Source of the DNA: Mycolicibacterium austroafricanum | GTDB taxonomy: Bacteria; Actinomycetota; Actinomycetes; Mycobacteriales; Mycobacteriaceae | Length of the DNA stretch: 64,000 nt | Reading direction: 5' to 3' | Assembly (NCBI RefSeq): GCF_000612725.1 | Contig: NZ_HG964454.1 | Coordinates: 408,897-472,896 of the forward strand | Shown here: positions 35,634 through 44,422 of the stretch, piece after piece | How positions within the stretch are numbered: the stretch's first letter is position 1 | Layout of the letters: every line of letters begins with the position of its first letter | The notes under the pieces: model-generated | The model's database searches: none | What the model saw: the letters and a program-made list of their open reading frames with translations, nothing else | What the model was told of the DNA's origin: nothing | Translations under genes and position numbers: made by a program

Positions 35634-36352
35634 CGGGGTTCCTCCAGGGTGTGCAGTGCATCCAGCAGGGCGGTGGTCGCGGGTTCCAGAAGGCGGTGGG
35701 CATTGTCGCGCGCTGCGGCCGGATCTCCTGCCAGGACCGCCTCGGCCACCGCACGGTAGGCGTCCACACGCCCGACCTCGGCGGCCATCATCGTGGCCAG
35801 GGCGGGCAGTGCCGGCTCATAGGTGGCACGCAACGTGTTGAACATCAGCCGGAACGCGATCGAGTCGGCGCCATCGACGATGTGATCCCAGAAGTCCAGC
35901 GCATGCCGTTGCGCGGCAACAGGATCGGCTTCATCCGCGAGGGCCCGCATGGCGGTGTTCAACTCATCTGACAGTTCGGGGCCCCGACGCTGCGCGGCGA
36001 GCTCGGCCACCTTGGGCCCGTTGTGCAACCTGGTCTCGAGGATGCTGCGGACGACGGCGAGGTCGAGGTCGCCATCACGGATCAGCAGCCGGGGGAGCAG
36101 GTCGAGCCCCGCGGTACGCCGGAAGTCGCGCACTGTGGTGGCATCACCCTGACGAACCTCGATCAGCCCCGCAGCGGCCAGGCGCTTGAGCGCCTCGCGA
36201 ATCGCGGGCCGCGATACCCCCAACACCTCGGCGAGCCGCCGCTCGCTCGGCAGCGTCTCGCCGGGCCGCATCTCACCGCTGAGGACATCGCTGATGATCT
36301 GGTCGAAGACGTCCTCGGGTACCGAGCGACGGTTGACCGGTCGAAGCGCCAT
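35630..36352 (-). CDS. FadR-subfamily GntR transcriptional regulator
   Basis: 240 residues. Winged HTH (PSERRLAEVLGVSRPAIREALKRLAAAGLIEVRQGDATTV, about 35-75) and an all-helical FCD ligand domain. ATG 36352 fits the family start (MALRPVNRRSVPEDVFDQI). A perfect FadR-type operator TGGTCAGACCA lies 39-49 bp upstream, implying autoregulation of this operon with the hydroxylase. Confidence 0.88.
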   Translation of the reverse strand: MALRPVNRRSVPEDVFDQIISDVLSGEMRPGETLPSERRLAEVLGVSRPAIREALKRLAAAGLIEVRQGDATTVRDFRRTAGLDLLPRLLIRDGDLDLAVVRSILETRLHNGPKVAELAAQRRGPELSDELNTAMRALADEADPVAAQRHALDFWDHIVDGADSIAFRLMFNTLRATYEPALPALATMMAAEVGRVDAYRAVAEAVLAGDPAAARDNAHRLLEPATTALLDALHTLEEPR

Positions 36353-36390
36353 GCCTACCAGGATGACGCATCCGCGGCACAAAGGTCAAG

Positions 36391-36401
36391 TGGTCAGACC
36401 A
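36391..36401. promoter_or_regulatory. FadR-type operator TGGTCAGACCA
   Basis: Perfect 11-base palindrome TGGTC-A-GACCA matching the TGGTNNNACCA consensus of FadR-subfamily GntR proteins, just upstream of such a gene. A TTGACTGTCACGTGATGATCG stretch follows at 36409, containing CACGTG. Confidence 0.75.
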
Positions 36402-36684
36402 GTGTGCGTTTGACTGTCACGTGATGATCGATTCGCACGATGACGCTCATCCTCGGACCACGTGGCGTCGGTACCAGCGCCGCCCGTGCCAGCGCTGATA
36501 GTGCCAGGCCACAGCAGGCAGGGGCCCGCGAGGCGTTGAAGGCCCCGGCTCTGACTCACGGGAAATGATAGGGAAGGTGGCGCCAGCGACTCAGTGCGAT
36601 TCCCACTGTTGCACAACGACTTCCGAGAGTTTCAGCGACGTGCATGCCTGTCCCGGCCACCTGCATCTGTTCGGTCCCGGGCTG
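36402..36684. other. 283-bp gap without a confident gene
   Basis: Apart from the operator on its left edge, nothing well supported. A reverse-strand frame ending RWHGRRWYRRHVVRG near 36447 looks protein-like but has only an internal GTG as a start and would make a 21-residue peptide. Confidence 0.4.
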
Positions 36685-36831
36685 TCAGTCATCTTCCTCG
36701 TCGCAACGGTGCGCGGCCTCGATTACCTCAGGCGGGGCCGGCTTCTGCAGCCAGGCCCGCATGCGCAACAAACCGCCGACAACAGTGCCGACAGCGAGCA
36801 CCGCAACGATGATCCAGAACAGGGTCGACAT
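36685..36831 (-). CDS. 48-residue single-span membrane protein
   Basis: Reads MSTLFWIIVAVLAVGTVVGG, then LLRMRAWLQKP and an acidic tail ending HRCDEEDD. One transmembrane helix, positive residues on the inner side, acidic C-terminus: a typical bacterial small membrane protein. It is too short for usual gene-calling cut-offs. It begins 43 bp downstream of vapC on the same strand. Function unknown. Confidence 0.55.
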   Translation of the reverse strand: MSTLFWIIVAVLAVGTVVGGLLRMRAWLQKPAPPEVIEAAHRCDEEDD

Positions 36832-36874
36832 GAGCCAAGTGTGGATCCCGGTGCCCAAATCGGCGAGAGAATGG

Positions 36875-37264
36875 TCAGGTTCGCAGGGTAGGGGCGAGGG
36901 CGGCGTCGAGAATCTTCGCGTCGCGAGTCGCGATGGTGAGATTGCGGCGCAGCGCCTGGGCGACGATCACGCGATCGAATGGATCCTTGTGACCCCAGGG
37001 AAGCCGGCCGGCCAGGATCGCGTCGGGTGACTCGATGGGCAATTCGGTTGTGCTCATGTCCGAAACGATGTCGGTCCAGGCTGACAGGAGTGCCTCACCG
37101 TCGAGGCGGCCGAGTCGAGTCTTGACGGCGATCTCCCACGCCGAGGCCGCGGTCACCCACACGTTGGTGTTCGGGTCGGCGATGACCGCCAGCGCGGAGG
37201 CGTCCAGATCGGACGGAGTGCTCGCCAGCCATAGAAGTGTGTGCGTGTCCAGCAGCACGTTCAC
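36875..37264 (-). CDS. vapC: VapC-type PIN-domain toxin
   Basis: 129 residues: LLDTHTLLWLA (first Asp), VTAASAWEIAVKTRLGRL (Glu), KDPFDRVIVAQA and IATRDAKILD (last acids), the complete VapC/PIN signature. RNase toxin. Overlaps the antitoxin gene by four bases (ATGA), the usual vapBC arrangement. Confidence 0.9.
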   Translation of the reverse strand: MNVLLDTHTLLWLASTPSDLDASALAVIADPNTNVWVTAASAWEIAVKTRLGRLDGEALLSAWTDIVSDMSTTELPIESPDAILAGRLPWGHKDPFDRVIVAQALRRNLTIATRDAKILDAALAPTLRT

Positions 37265-37500
37265 GATTCGGCGCTCTCCCAGCGAGCCAGTTCCGAATCA
37301 GGCAGTGGCTCGTCGAAATCGTTGGGTACCAGAAGGTTTGGTAGCTGCCCAAACCTTCGCGGCACTGGCTGAACAGGAACGAGCTTGGCGACGGGGCGAC
37401 CGTGATTCGTGATCGTCACGGCCTTTCCTGTGCGCTCCACTTCGGCAAGGAGTGCATTGAGCCGATTCTTGGCCTCGGTACTCGTCACGGTTGTGTCCAC
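37261..37500 (-). CDS. vapB: Phd/YefM-type antitoxin (VapB role)
   Basis: 79 residues: TVTSTEAKNRLNALLAEVERTGKAVTITNHGRPVAKLVPV is the Phd/YefM DNA-binding fold; the C-terminal part (NDFDEPLPDSELARWESAES) is the acidic toxin-binding tail. Neutralises and, with VapC, represses the operon. The 9-bp tandem array and an inverted repeat lie 22-79 bp upstream. Confidence 0.88.
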   Translation of the reverse strand: MDTTVTSTEAKNRLNALLAEVERTGKAVTITNHGRPVAKLVPVQPVPRRFGQLPNLLVPNDFDEPLPDSELARWESAES

Positions 37501-37521
37501 ACCCCGAAGTTGCCAGGATCA

Positions 37522-37538
37522 CGCTAATTACGCTAGCG
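37522..37538. promoter_or_regulatory. CGCTA-TAGCG inverted repeat upstream of vapB
   Basis: CGCTA (37522-37526) and TAGCG (37534-37538), the right part also making the palindrome CGCTAGCG (37531-37538). It lies 22-38 bp before the vapB start and abuts the tandem array, a fitting place for the VapBC operator. Confidence 0.45.
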
Positions 37539-37579
37539 CGAATAGCGCGAATAGCGCGAATAGCGCGAATAGCGCGAAT
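37535..37579. repeat. Five tandem copies of AGCGCGAAT
   Basis: Exact 9-bp units at 37535, 37544, 37553, 37562 and 37571, lying between the vapB start and the GMC-oxidoreductase stop. 9 bp is close to one helical turn, so a protein could read it as an iteron; it may equally be a simple slippage repeat, variable among strains. Confidence 0.9.
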
Positions 37580-37609
37580 TTGCCCCGGACTGCATGAGAA
37601 CGCTGCAGC

Positions 37610-39295
37610 TCATTCCATGATCGCCCGGGCCGCGCGCTCGGCGATCAGCATGACCGGCGCGTTGGTGTTCCCAGAAGTGATGGTGGGCATGGCCGAAGCA
37701 TCGGCCACGCGAAGGCCGGCGACGCGAAACACGCGGCAGTCGGTGTCGAGCACGGTGGCGGCCGACCGCGGCAGACCGCGTGCGTCAAAGGCACCCATCG
37801 CGCAGGTGCCCACCGGGTGGAAGATGGTGGTGCCCAGTTCACGGGCTGCCGCCTGCAGGTCGTCGTCGCTCACCAGTTGCGGGCCGGGAAGCATCTCTTC
37901 GGGGCAGTAGCGGGCCAGGGCCGGCGCCGCCATGATCTGCCGGGTCATCCGCAGGCCCCGCACCGCTGCGTCGCGATCGGCGTCAGTGGACAGGTAGTTG
38001 CAGAAGATCTTCGGGTGCGACAGCGGATCTGCATCGGCTATCCGCACGTAGCCACGCGAGGTGGGGCGCAGATTGCAGACCGACGGCGTGATGGCTCCGA
38101 AGGGGTGCAACGGTTCGCCGAACTTCGGCAACGACAAAGGTTGCACATGCCACTCCAAATCCGGGCTGGCCAGCGCGGGGTCGCTCTTGGCGAAAGCCCC
38201 CAGTGTGGACGGCGGCATCGTCATGGGTCCTGATCGCAGGAGCAGGTACTGAATACCCATGCCCGCACGGGTGATCCAATTCCGGTACAGCGTGTTGACC
38301 GTTCGCGCACCCCGGACGCGGTAGACCGTTCGAAGCTGCAAATGGTCCTGGAGGTTCTCGCCGACCCCGGGCAGATCGACGACCACCGGCACTTGATGCT
38401 GGGTGAGCAGCCCCGCCGGGCCCAGACCCGAGGCCTGCATCAGATGCGGCGAGCCAATCGCTCCGGCGCTCAGGATCACCTCCCGGCGGGCCCGAACGTC
38501 GACGATCTGGCCGTCTTTGAGCATGCGTAGGCCGGTGACGCGGCGCTGCGCCGTGGTCCATGCACCGCGACGCTGATCTTCGTGGACCTGATCGTCCGTC
38601 AGCAGCTGTAGAGCCTGGGTCTGTGCGTAGACGGTGAGGTTGGGGCGGTGGGTGACGGGGTGCAGGAAGGCATCGGCCATCGACCAGCGCCGGCCGCGCC
38701 GTTGGTTGACATGGAAGTACGCACTGCCGGAGTTGTCGCCGCGGTTGAACTCGTCGATCGGCTCGATGCCCAACTGGGCGGCGGCGTTCTGCCAGGCGTC
38801 GAGGATCTTCCAGCGCACCCGCGGTCGCTCGACGCGGATCTCACCATCGGCGCCGTGCCACTCGTCGGCTCCGCCGAAGTAGTCTTCCAACTCCTTGTAG
38901 ATTTCCAGTGTCTCGCCCGCACGGTCCGGGCCACCCCACAGCCATCGCTCGTCACCGGTAGCTCGCGCCCAGAGTTCGTAATCGCTGGCCTGCCCGCGCA
39001 TGTGGATCATGGCGTTGATCGACGAGCAGCCACCGATGACGCGGCCCCGGGCGTAGATGATGCTGCGGCCGGCCAGGCCTGGATCGGGCTCAGTCGTGAA
39101 GCACCAGTCGGTGCGAGGATTGGCGATGGTGTACAGATAGCCCACCGGAACCTTGATCCAGAACCAGTCGTCTTTGCCGCCGGCTTCAATCAAGAGCACA
39201 CGGTGATCAGGGTTGGCGCTGAGCCGATTGGCGAGCAGGCAGCCCGCGCTGCCTGCCCCCACGATGATGAAGTCGAATTCGGCTACAGGGCTCAT
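37610..39295 (-). CDS. GMC-family FAD oxidoreductase (choline/alcohol dehydrogenase-like)
   Basis: 561 residues from ATG 39295. FAD site FDFIIVGAGSAGCLLANRLS, GMC signature ARGRVIGGCSSINAMIHMRG, second signature ILSAGAIGSPHLMQASGLG, and C-terminal FHPVGTCAMG...NTNAPVMLIAERAA with the active-site histidine and asparagine. Oxidises an alcohol; substrate unknown. Extension to 39346 lacks support. Confidence 0.87.
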   Translation of the reverse strand: MSPVAEFDFIIVGAGSAGCLLANRLSANPDHRVLLIEAGGKDDWFWIKVPVGYLYTIANPRTDWCFTTEPDPGLAGRSIIYARGRVIGGCSSINAMIHMRGQASDYELWARATGDERWLWGGPDRAGETLEIYKELEDYFGGADEWHGADGEIRVERPRVRWKILDAWQNAAAQLGIEPIDEFNRGDNSGSAYFHVNQRRGRRWSMADAFLHPVTHRPNLTVYAQTQALQLLTDDQVHEDQRRGAWTTAQRRVTGLRMLKDGQIVDVRARREVILSAGAIGSPHLMQASGLGPAGLLTQHQVPVVVDLPGVGENLQDHLQLRTVYRVRGARTVNTLYRNWITRAGMGIQYLLLRSGPMTMPPSTLGAFAKSDPALASPDLEWHVQPLSLPKFGEPLHPFGAITPSVCNLRPTSRGYVRIADADPLSHPKIFCNYLSTDADRDAAVRGLRMTRQIMAAPALARYCPEEMLPGPQLVSDDDLQAAARELGTTIFHPVGTCAMGAFDARGLPRSAATVLDTDCRVFRVAGLRVADASAMPTITSGNTNAPVMLIAERAARAIME

Positions 39296-39563
39296 TTCCG
39301 GCACCGTTCCTCCATTGCTGTCGGATGCTGGTCCTAGTCTGCACACTCACGAGCGGGGAGGTGACAGCGCCGTCAACGCACCGGATTGACCATGTCTCAG
39401 ATATTCGGTGGAGATGGTCAACCCGGACAGCTACGTTCACCGGGTTGAGGATCCATGCGTCCGAACGAGGGCCATTTGATGACGGTCAGCGCAAACGGCA
39501 GTCGATTCAGCCGACTGCCGTCCCGAATGCCATCGCTTGAATCAAGCCAAAGGAGTACCTGTC

Positions 39564-40310
39564 GTGGATCTTCCACGCATCTTCACCATTCGCGAAAGTA
39601 GCCACCGCATCCACAACCCGTTTACCGCCGGCAAGCTCGCCGCCCTGGGGGAGGCACTGCATCTGGAACCCGGGACGCGCATGCTCGACCTCGCCAGCGG
39701 GTCGGGCGAAATGCTCTGCACGTGGGCCCGCGATTACCTCGTCACCGGGACCGGGGTGGACATCAGCAGCGTATTCACCGAACAGGCCCGTCGCCGTGCC
39801 GTTGAACTCGGCGTCGCTGACCGGGTCTCCTTCGTGCACTCCGACGCCGCCGGTTTCGTCGCGGCGAAGCCGGTCGATCTCGCCGCGTGCGTGGGCGCCA
39901 CCTGGATCGGGGGCGGCGTGGCCGGTACCGTCGAACTGCTGAGCAAGAGTCTCGGTCCCGGCGGCCTGATGCTGATCGGTGAGCCGTACTGGCGTCAAGA
40001 AGTGCCCGACGACGACGTCGCCAAAGCCTGCGGTGCGAGGGGCAAAGACGACTTCCTGGTGCTGCCGGAGCTGATCGAGCGGTTCGGCGATCTCGGGTTC
40101 GACGTCGTGGAAATGGTGTTGGCCGATCAGGACAGCTGGGACCGGTACCAGGCCGCGCAGTGGTTCAATCTCCGTCGCTGGCTCGACGACCATCCTGACG
40201 ACGAGCTGGCCGCCGAGGTGCGGGCCGAACTTGATACCGAACCTGCCCGGTACACGCGATACCAGCGCGAACACCTGGGTTGGGGGGTTTTCGCACTTAT
40301 GAGGCGCTGA
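39564..40310 (+). CDS. SAM-dependent methyltransferase
   Basis: 248 residues. Motif I MLDLASGSGEMLCTWARDY, GTGVDISSVFTEQARRRA, FVHSDAAGFVAAKPVDLAACVGATWIGGG and LGPGGLMLIGEPYWR. Similar to the SAM methyltransferases annotated near lipid genes; substrate unknown. The GTG at 39564 is chosen because AAGGAG lies nine bases before it; the TTG at 39537 has no such site. Confidence 0.8.
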   Translation: MDLPRIFTIRESSHRIHNPFTAGKLAALGEALHLEPGTRMLDLASGSGEMLCTWARDYLVTGTGVDISSVFTEQARRRAVELGVADRVSFVHSDAAGFVAAKPVDLAACVGATWIGGGVAGTVELLSKSLGPGGLMLIGEPYWRQEVPDDDVAKACGARGKDDFLVLPELIERFGDLGFDVVEMVLADQDSWDRYQAAQWFNLRRWLDDHPDDELAAEVRAELDTEPARYTRYQREHLGWGVFALMRR

Positions 40311-40473
40311 CGGTTCGTCGCCGACGCCCGCCATCCTCTGATGAGAACAATTGGGGTGCAACGCAATAGGTCACACCTGATGGGAAACCCGACATTTCGA
40401 TTGCTGCATGAGCGGTCCTGCGTGAGCTCCGGAGACGCGGCAGGGGAGCGTTAGCGCACACACTTGATCGTGG

Positions 40474-41283
40474 TCACCCGTTATCCCGCCATGTGAGCAC
40501 CTGTTTGAGAGGCGCGAGGTCGTAACCGTCGTCGGAGGTGAGTTCGGTCTGGAACAAAGTGACGCCTGCCTCGCGGAATGCATCGGCGCTGTGGGCGTTC
40601 TGCCACAGCGTCGAGCGTTCGATATCGGCGCCGTTGCGGCCGAACGTCGCTGCCAGCTCGTCGACGCGGTCACTGGACCTGCGGAACGCGTCGAGATCCT
40701 GGAATGCGTGCCAGATGTCGGCGTGCCGGGCAACGGCGGGTAGAGAGCGCTTGGGCCCCGTGCCGCCGATGAGAATCGGGAGCTTGCGCACGGGCGGCGG
40801 AATCAGTGCAGCGAGCCGGTTCTCGATGCGGATCAGACTCTCGTCGAACAGATCGAAACGGGAGCCGAACGTGCCGAAGTCGTAACCGTAAGTGGTGTAG
40901 TCCTTTTCGTACCATCCTGCGCCGAGGCCGAGAATGAGCCGGCCGCCGCTGATGTGGTCGACTGTGCGCGCCATGTCGGCGAGCAGATCCGCATTGCGAT
41001 AGCCGACGCCAGTGACGAGGAGTCCGATATCGGCGTTAGAGGTGATCTCGCCCCACGACGCGAGCGCGGTCCAGCCCTCGAAGTTGGCGACGTCGGGCTG
41101 CTCGTCTGACAGAACGGGCTTGCCGTCGACGATGGCCTCCATCGCCGGTCGGTGGAAGTGGTCGTAGCCGAAGATCACGTCGACGCCGAGGTCGTCGGCA
41201 GCCAGGACGGCGTCGCGCCACGAGCGGTAGTCGGGCGCGCCGCCGGGCTGGATCTGCACGGCGACGCGAACGGAACGGGTCAT
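40474..41283 (-). CDS. LLM-class F420-dependent oxidoreductase
   Basis: 269 residues. TIM-barrel luciferase-like pattern: VRVAVQIQPGGAPDYRSW, FGYDHFHRP, LLVTGVGYRNADLLADMARTVDHISGGRLILGLGAGWYEKDY and KLPILIGGTGPKRSL. The HISGGRLILGLGAG motif is typical of F420 users, common in mycobacteria. Substrate unknown. Confidence 0.85.
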   Translation of the reverse strand: MTRSVRVAVQIQPGGAPDYRSWRDAVLAADDLGVDVIFGYDHFHRPAMEAIVDGKPVLSDEQPDVANFEGWTALASWGEITSNADIGLLVTGVGYRNADLLADMARTVDHISGGRLILGLGAGWYEKDYTTYGYDFGTFGSRFDLFDESLIRIENRLAALIPPPVRKLPILIGGTGPKRSLPAVARHADIWHAFQDLDAFRRSSDRVDELAATFGRNGADIERSTLWQNAHSADAFREAGVTLFQTELTSDDGYDLAPLKQVLTWRDNG

Positions 41284-41511
41284 GGATGCTCCTGAGTTGG
41301 GTAACGGGCGACTCTTGAGCCAAGTTCACCGAGTGCGGGGTTTATTCCGGATCGGGGCACGGTGGCCGGCCGACCGCGGCAGGCAGCGCGTGTCAAAGCC
41401 CCCGCTGAACCCAATGGCGCCCGGTGCGGCGAACTCTCCGCGTTGTCTGCCCCTGACTCGCGACACAAACACCGACATACCGTTGTCGCCGCATCGTCTG
41501 ACGCTGGTGTC

Positions 41512-41916
41512 ATGAACAAGATTGCGAACATGGTGGATACAAACTCGGCAGCTGCGGACGCGGCGCTCGCGGTGTGGTTGGAGATGTGGAACACCGACAG
41601 TGAGATCGCGCGTCGGATCTGCAGTGAGGATTTCCGGATTCACTTCCTGATCTCTGATGCGGATGGGTCGAACCCGTTCGACGATGTGCTGGGCGCGGAG
41701 AGTTTCGCTCGGATCCTGGACCGGTGGCGCGAGGGGCATCCGGGTGTGGTGTTCACCGAGGTCGCGCGCGCCGTGGACGGCGCGCACGGGCGGATGCTGT
41801 GGAACATGCAGGCCGGGAAGGTTGTTGCGGGCGGGATCGACGTCTTCGACTTCACCGAGGATGGGCTGATCCGGGAGGTGTGGTCGGTGAACGGGACGCG
41901 CGCGCACCTCACCTGA
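41512..41916 (+). CDS. NTF2-like (SnoaL) small protein
   Basis: 134 residues with the cone-shaped NTF2 pattern: ALAVWLEMWNTDSEIARRICSEDFRIHF, RILDRWREGHPGVVF and GIDVFDFTEDGLIREVWSVNG. Enzyme or carrier, unspecified. 21 bp upstream of a WYL regulator on the same strand, probably cotranscribed and controlled by it. Confidence 0.75.
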   Translation: MNKIANMVDTNSAAADAALAVWLEMWNTDSEIARRICSEDFRIHFLISDADGSNPFDDVLGAESFARILDRWREGHPGVVFTEVARAVDGAHGRMLWNMQAGKVVAGGIDVFDFTEDGLIREVWSVNGTRAHLT

Positions 41917-41937
41917 GACCAGGGAAGACTCACATTC

Positions 41938-42630
41938 ATGAGGAGAGCCGAGCGGTTGTATGCGCTGGTCGATCTGCTGCGGGGATCGCGCCGGCCGTTG
42001 TCGGCCGCTCGGCTCTCGCAGGAGTTCGAGGTGTCCAAGCGCACGATTGAGCGTGACATCCAGTCCCTTCAGCTGGCGGGGGTCCCGATCTATGCCGACT
42101 ACGGGGTGTCGGGCGGGTATTCGATCCTGCGGGAGCACTCCCTGCCGCCGCTGAATCTCACGGTGCCGGAGTCGCTGGCGGTGCTCGCGGGGCTCGCCTT
42201 GCTGGAGACCTCGCCCTATGGAGCGGCGGCGCGTCGGGCGCGGGCGAAGGTCCTCGCGATCAGCCGCGAGGATCAGCTTGCCCCAGTCGACGAGGCGTTG
42301 GCGTCGATGTTCGTCATCGATTCCCAGTCGCCGTCCGAGGCGGCGGTCTCGCTGATTCCCGAGGCGATCGCCGCGCGTCGGGTCGTGCGATTGGTTTATA
42401 CCTCCGAGGACGGCGAGACCCACACCACCCGTGACGTGGAGGCGATGGGTTTGCTGCGCGGAGGTGATTCGTGGATGTTCGTGGGATGGTGTCGGCTGCG
42501 TGAAGGCATCCGCGGATTTCACCTCGACCGCATCCTGCACCTGGAGATCACCGGTGAGGTGTTTCCCGGACGCGATCCTGCGCTGCTCGCCACTGATCTG
42601 TCGCGGTGGCGCACTCGGCGGCTCGGGTGA
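41938..42630 (+). CDS. WYL-domain HTH regulator
   Basis: 230 residues: RRAERLYALVDLLRGSRRPLSAARLSQEFEVSKRTIERDIQSLQLAGVPI (HTH_11, about 1-50) and a WYL ligand domain in which the tryptophan motif reads GGDSWMFVGWCRLREGIRGFHLDRI. WYL proteins sense nucleic acid or small ligands and regulate adjacent genes. It follows the NTF2-like gene. Confidence 0.85.
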   Translation: MRRAERLYALVDLLRGSRRPLSAARLSQEFEVSKRTIERDIQSLQLAGVPIYADYGVSGGYSILREHSLPPLNLTVPESLAVLAGLALLETSPYGAAARRARAKVLAISREDQLAPVDEALASMFVIDSQSPSEAAVSLIPEAIAARRVVRLVYTSEDGETHTTRDVEAMGLLRGGDSWMFVGWCRLREGIRGFHLDRILHLEITGEVFPGRDPALLATDLSRWRTRRLG

Positions 42631-42638
42631 CGCCCGAG

Positions 42639-42656
42639 AACCGTTGGGCAGCAGCG
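42639..42656. repeat. 18-bp direct repeat, left copy
   Basis: AACCGTTGGGCAGCAGCG, identical to 45283-45300. It starts eight bases after the first WYL gene's stop. Together the copies bracket 2.6 kb holding a WYL regulator, a TIGR03086 protein and MazEF. Confidence 0.85.
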
Positions 42657-42760
42657 GAAAACGGCGAGGTCAGGACTGGTAAACCGCCGTATCCGGTCCA
42701 GGGGAGCCCGCAAGGGGAGTGGGCGCGTCCCGCTCCGGCGGCCAGCGAGTGGCGCCCGGC

Positions 42761-43708
42761 TCAGCTGTACCGCGCCACAAGCGCACCACCGATCGAGGCG
42801 AGGTGATCGCGCACGCCCTGCGGGCCGGTGACTTCGAGCCATTCGATGAGCCCGGCAAGTTCGCCTGCGAGGGCGTACTCGTTGTGGCCGCGGATCACGA
42901 TCTCGATCCGGCCGTCGGGCGTGGAACCGCCCACTTCGAGACGGCCTCCGAGCACCATCCGGAGCAGGCCGAGCCCGTCGGCCGCGCACATGGCCTGAGC
43001 CTCGAGGGGAGTGCGCTTTCGATCGACCTCGTCGGCGATCTCGCGCCAACTTTCGGCAAGGTCGAATCCCTGGGGTCGTTGGACGGCGTCGTCGGTCAAC
43101 TCGACCGAGGAGACACGGTCGATCCGGAAGGTTCGTCGACCAGCATCCGTGTTGGAAACCAGGTACCACGTCGGCCTCTTGGCGACGATGCCCAGTGGGT
43201 GCACGGTCCGCTCGGTCTGCGAGCCTTTACGGTCGACGTAGCCGAGCCGTACCTGGACACCGCGGATCACCGCCTCTTGAAGTTCGTCGAGAAACCGGGG
43301 TGGTCGGGGCTCGGGCTGGCTGGAGCCCCAGTGTCGTGGGTCTACGACAACTGATGTCGCGGCCGCCTCGGCCTGCTCCCGGAAGGGCTCGGGCAGCGCG
43401 CGTACGAGTTTGCGCAGCGCGGCCTTCACGCTCGGGGTCGCCGTCGAGGCGGGTCCGGCTACCAGAAACAGCGCGCGAGCCTCGCTTGCGGTCAGCCCGG
43501 ACAGGTCGGTGCGAGCGCCGCCCAAGAGGCGCCACCCGCCCCCTCGGCCCGGCATGGCGTACACGGGCACCCCGGCGCCGCTCAAGGCTTCGAGGTCGCG
43601 GCGGGCGGTGCGCTCGGACACCTCCAACTCCAGGGCGACCTCCGATGCTGTGACCTGCTTGCGCTGTTGCAGCAGAAGGAGGATGGCTACCAGTCGGTCG
43701 GCCCGCAT
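42761..43708 (-). CDS. YafY-type WYL-domain transcriptional regulator
   Basis: 315 residues. HTH MRADRLVAILLLLQQRKQVTASEVALELEVSERTARRDLEALSGAG, middle WYL domain (RPTWYLVSNTDAGRRTFRIDRVSSVEL) and a WCX C-terminal part. Start at 43708 matches the conserved MRADRL. A near-perfect palindrome sits between it and the divergent TIGR03086 gene, the likely target. Confidence 0.88.
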   Translation of the reverse strand: MRADRLVAILLLLQQRKQVTASEVALELEVSERTARRDLEALSGAGVPVYAMPGRGGGWRLLGGARTDLSGLTASEARALFLVAGPASTATPSVKAALRKLVRALPEPFREQAEAAATSVVVDPRHWGSSQPEPRPPRFLDELQEAVIRGVQVRLGYVDRKGSQTERTVHPLGIVAKRPTWYLVSNTDAGRRTFRIDRVSSVELTDDAVQRPQGFDLAESWREIADEVDRKRTPLEAQAMCAADGLGLLRMVLGGRLEVGGSTPDGRIEIVIRGHNEYALAGELAGLIEWLEVTGPQGVRDHLASIGGALVARYS

Positions 43709-43727
43709 GCAACCACACTTACACATC

Positions 43728-43752
43728 AAACTGGTCATAAGGTGACCGGTTT
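43728..43752. promoter_or_regulatory. Operator palindrome between the WYL and TIGR03086 genes
   Basis: AAACTGGTCA-TAAGG-TGACCGGTTT: ten-base arms, nine of ten matching. Exactly in the 63-bp divergent intergenic region, 20 bp from each start. Strong candidate operator of the YafY-type regulator. Confidence 0.75.
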
Positions 43753-43771
43753 AGGTCGGCACAATGGCGCC

Positions 43772-44422
43772 ATGATCACATCGACCAGTTCTGCCACGGA
43801 CCATCTCAAGGATCCCCGGCCAATCCTCGACCGTGCCATCGCCACCGGCGGGGTTGTCATTGCCGGCGTCCGGCCAGAGCAACTCACGGACCCGACGCCA
43901 TGCACAGACATGGACGTGCGAGCACTGCTCGCCCACCTCATCGGCGTGCTTGCCCGAGTTGCCGCGCTCGGCAACGGCGAAAACCCTTTCGCGGTCACCG
44001 AAACCTCCGTCGCCGACGATCGCGGGCTCGATGCATGGCGGCAGTCGGGGAGACGAGCCGCGGATGCCTGGAGCGACGACGCCGTGCTCGAACGACCCAT
44101 GGCACTGCCGTGGATCCAAGGCAACGGCGCCGAGGTGCTGGCGTCCTACTTCTCCGAGCTGACCGTCCACACATGGGACCTTGCGACGGCGACCCGTCAG
44201 CGGCCCGACTGGGACGACACAGTCGTCGCCGCGGCGTTCGACGCGGCACGCCAGATCCTCCCGGCCGAGAACCGCAGAGCTCTCTACGAGGAGATCTCGG
44301 CCGCGAGGGGCCTCGACGAGGTTTCCGTCCCGTTCGCCGAGGCGGTCCCGATCTCCGACGACGCCCCCGCCATCGACCGCCTCGTCGCCTGGAATGGCCG
44401 GGATCCACTCCGCCGATTCTGA
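43772..44422 (+). CDS. TIGR03086-type DinB-fold protein (mycothiol/maleylpyruvate isomerase clan)
   Basis: 216 residues: PRPILDRAIATGGVVIAGVRPEQLTDPTPCTDMDVRALLAHLIGVL is the TIGR03086 N-terminus with the metal histidine; SELTVHTWDLATATRQ provides the H-x-W-D motif. Actinobacterial members are metal-binding and often mycothiol-dependent. Divergent from the YafY-type regulator. Confidence 0.82.
   Translation: MITSTSSATDHLKDPRPILDRAIATGGVVIAGVRPEQLTDPTPCTDMDVRALLAHLIGVLARVAALGNGENPFAVTETSVADDRGLDAWRQSGRRAADAWSDDAVLERPMALPWIQGNGAEVLASYFSELTVHTWDLATATRQRPDWDDTVVAAAFDAARQILPAENRRALYEEISAARGLDEVSVPFAEAVPISDDAPAIDRLVAWNGRDPLRRF

Noticed and set aside
36447..36510. Reverse-strand peptide ending RWHGRRWYRRHVVRG
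   Set aside because: Only an internal GTG could start it, giving 21 residues; no ribosome-binding site seen.
37535..37579. Possible CRISPR-like array
   Set aside because: Units are 9 bp with no spacers and no cas genes nearby; it is a plain tandem repeat.
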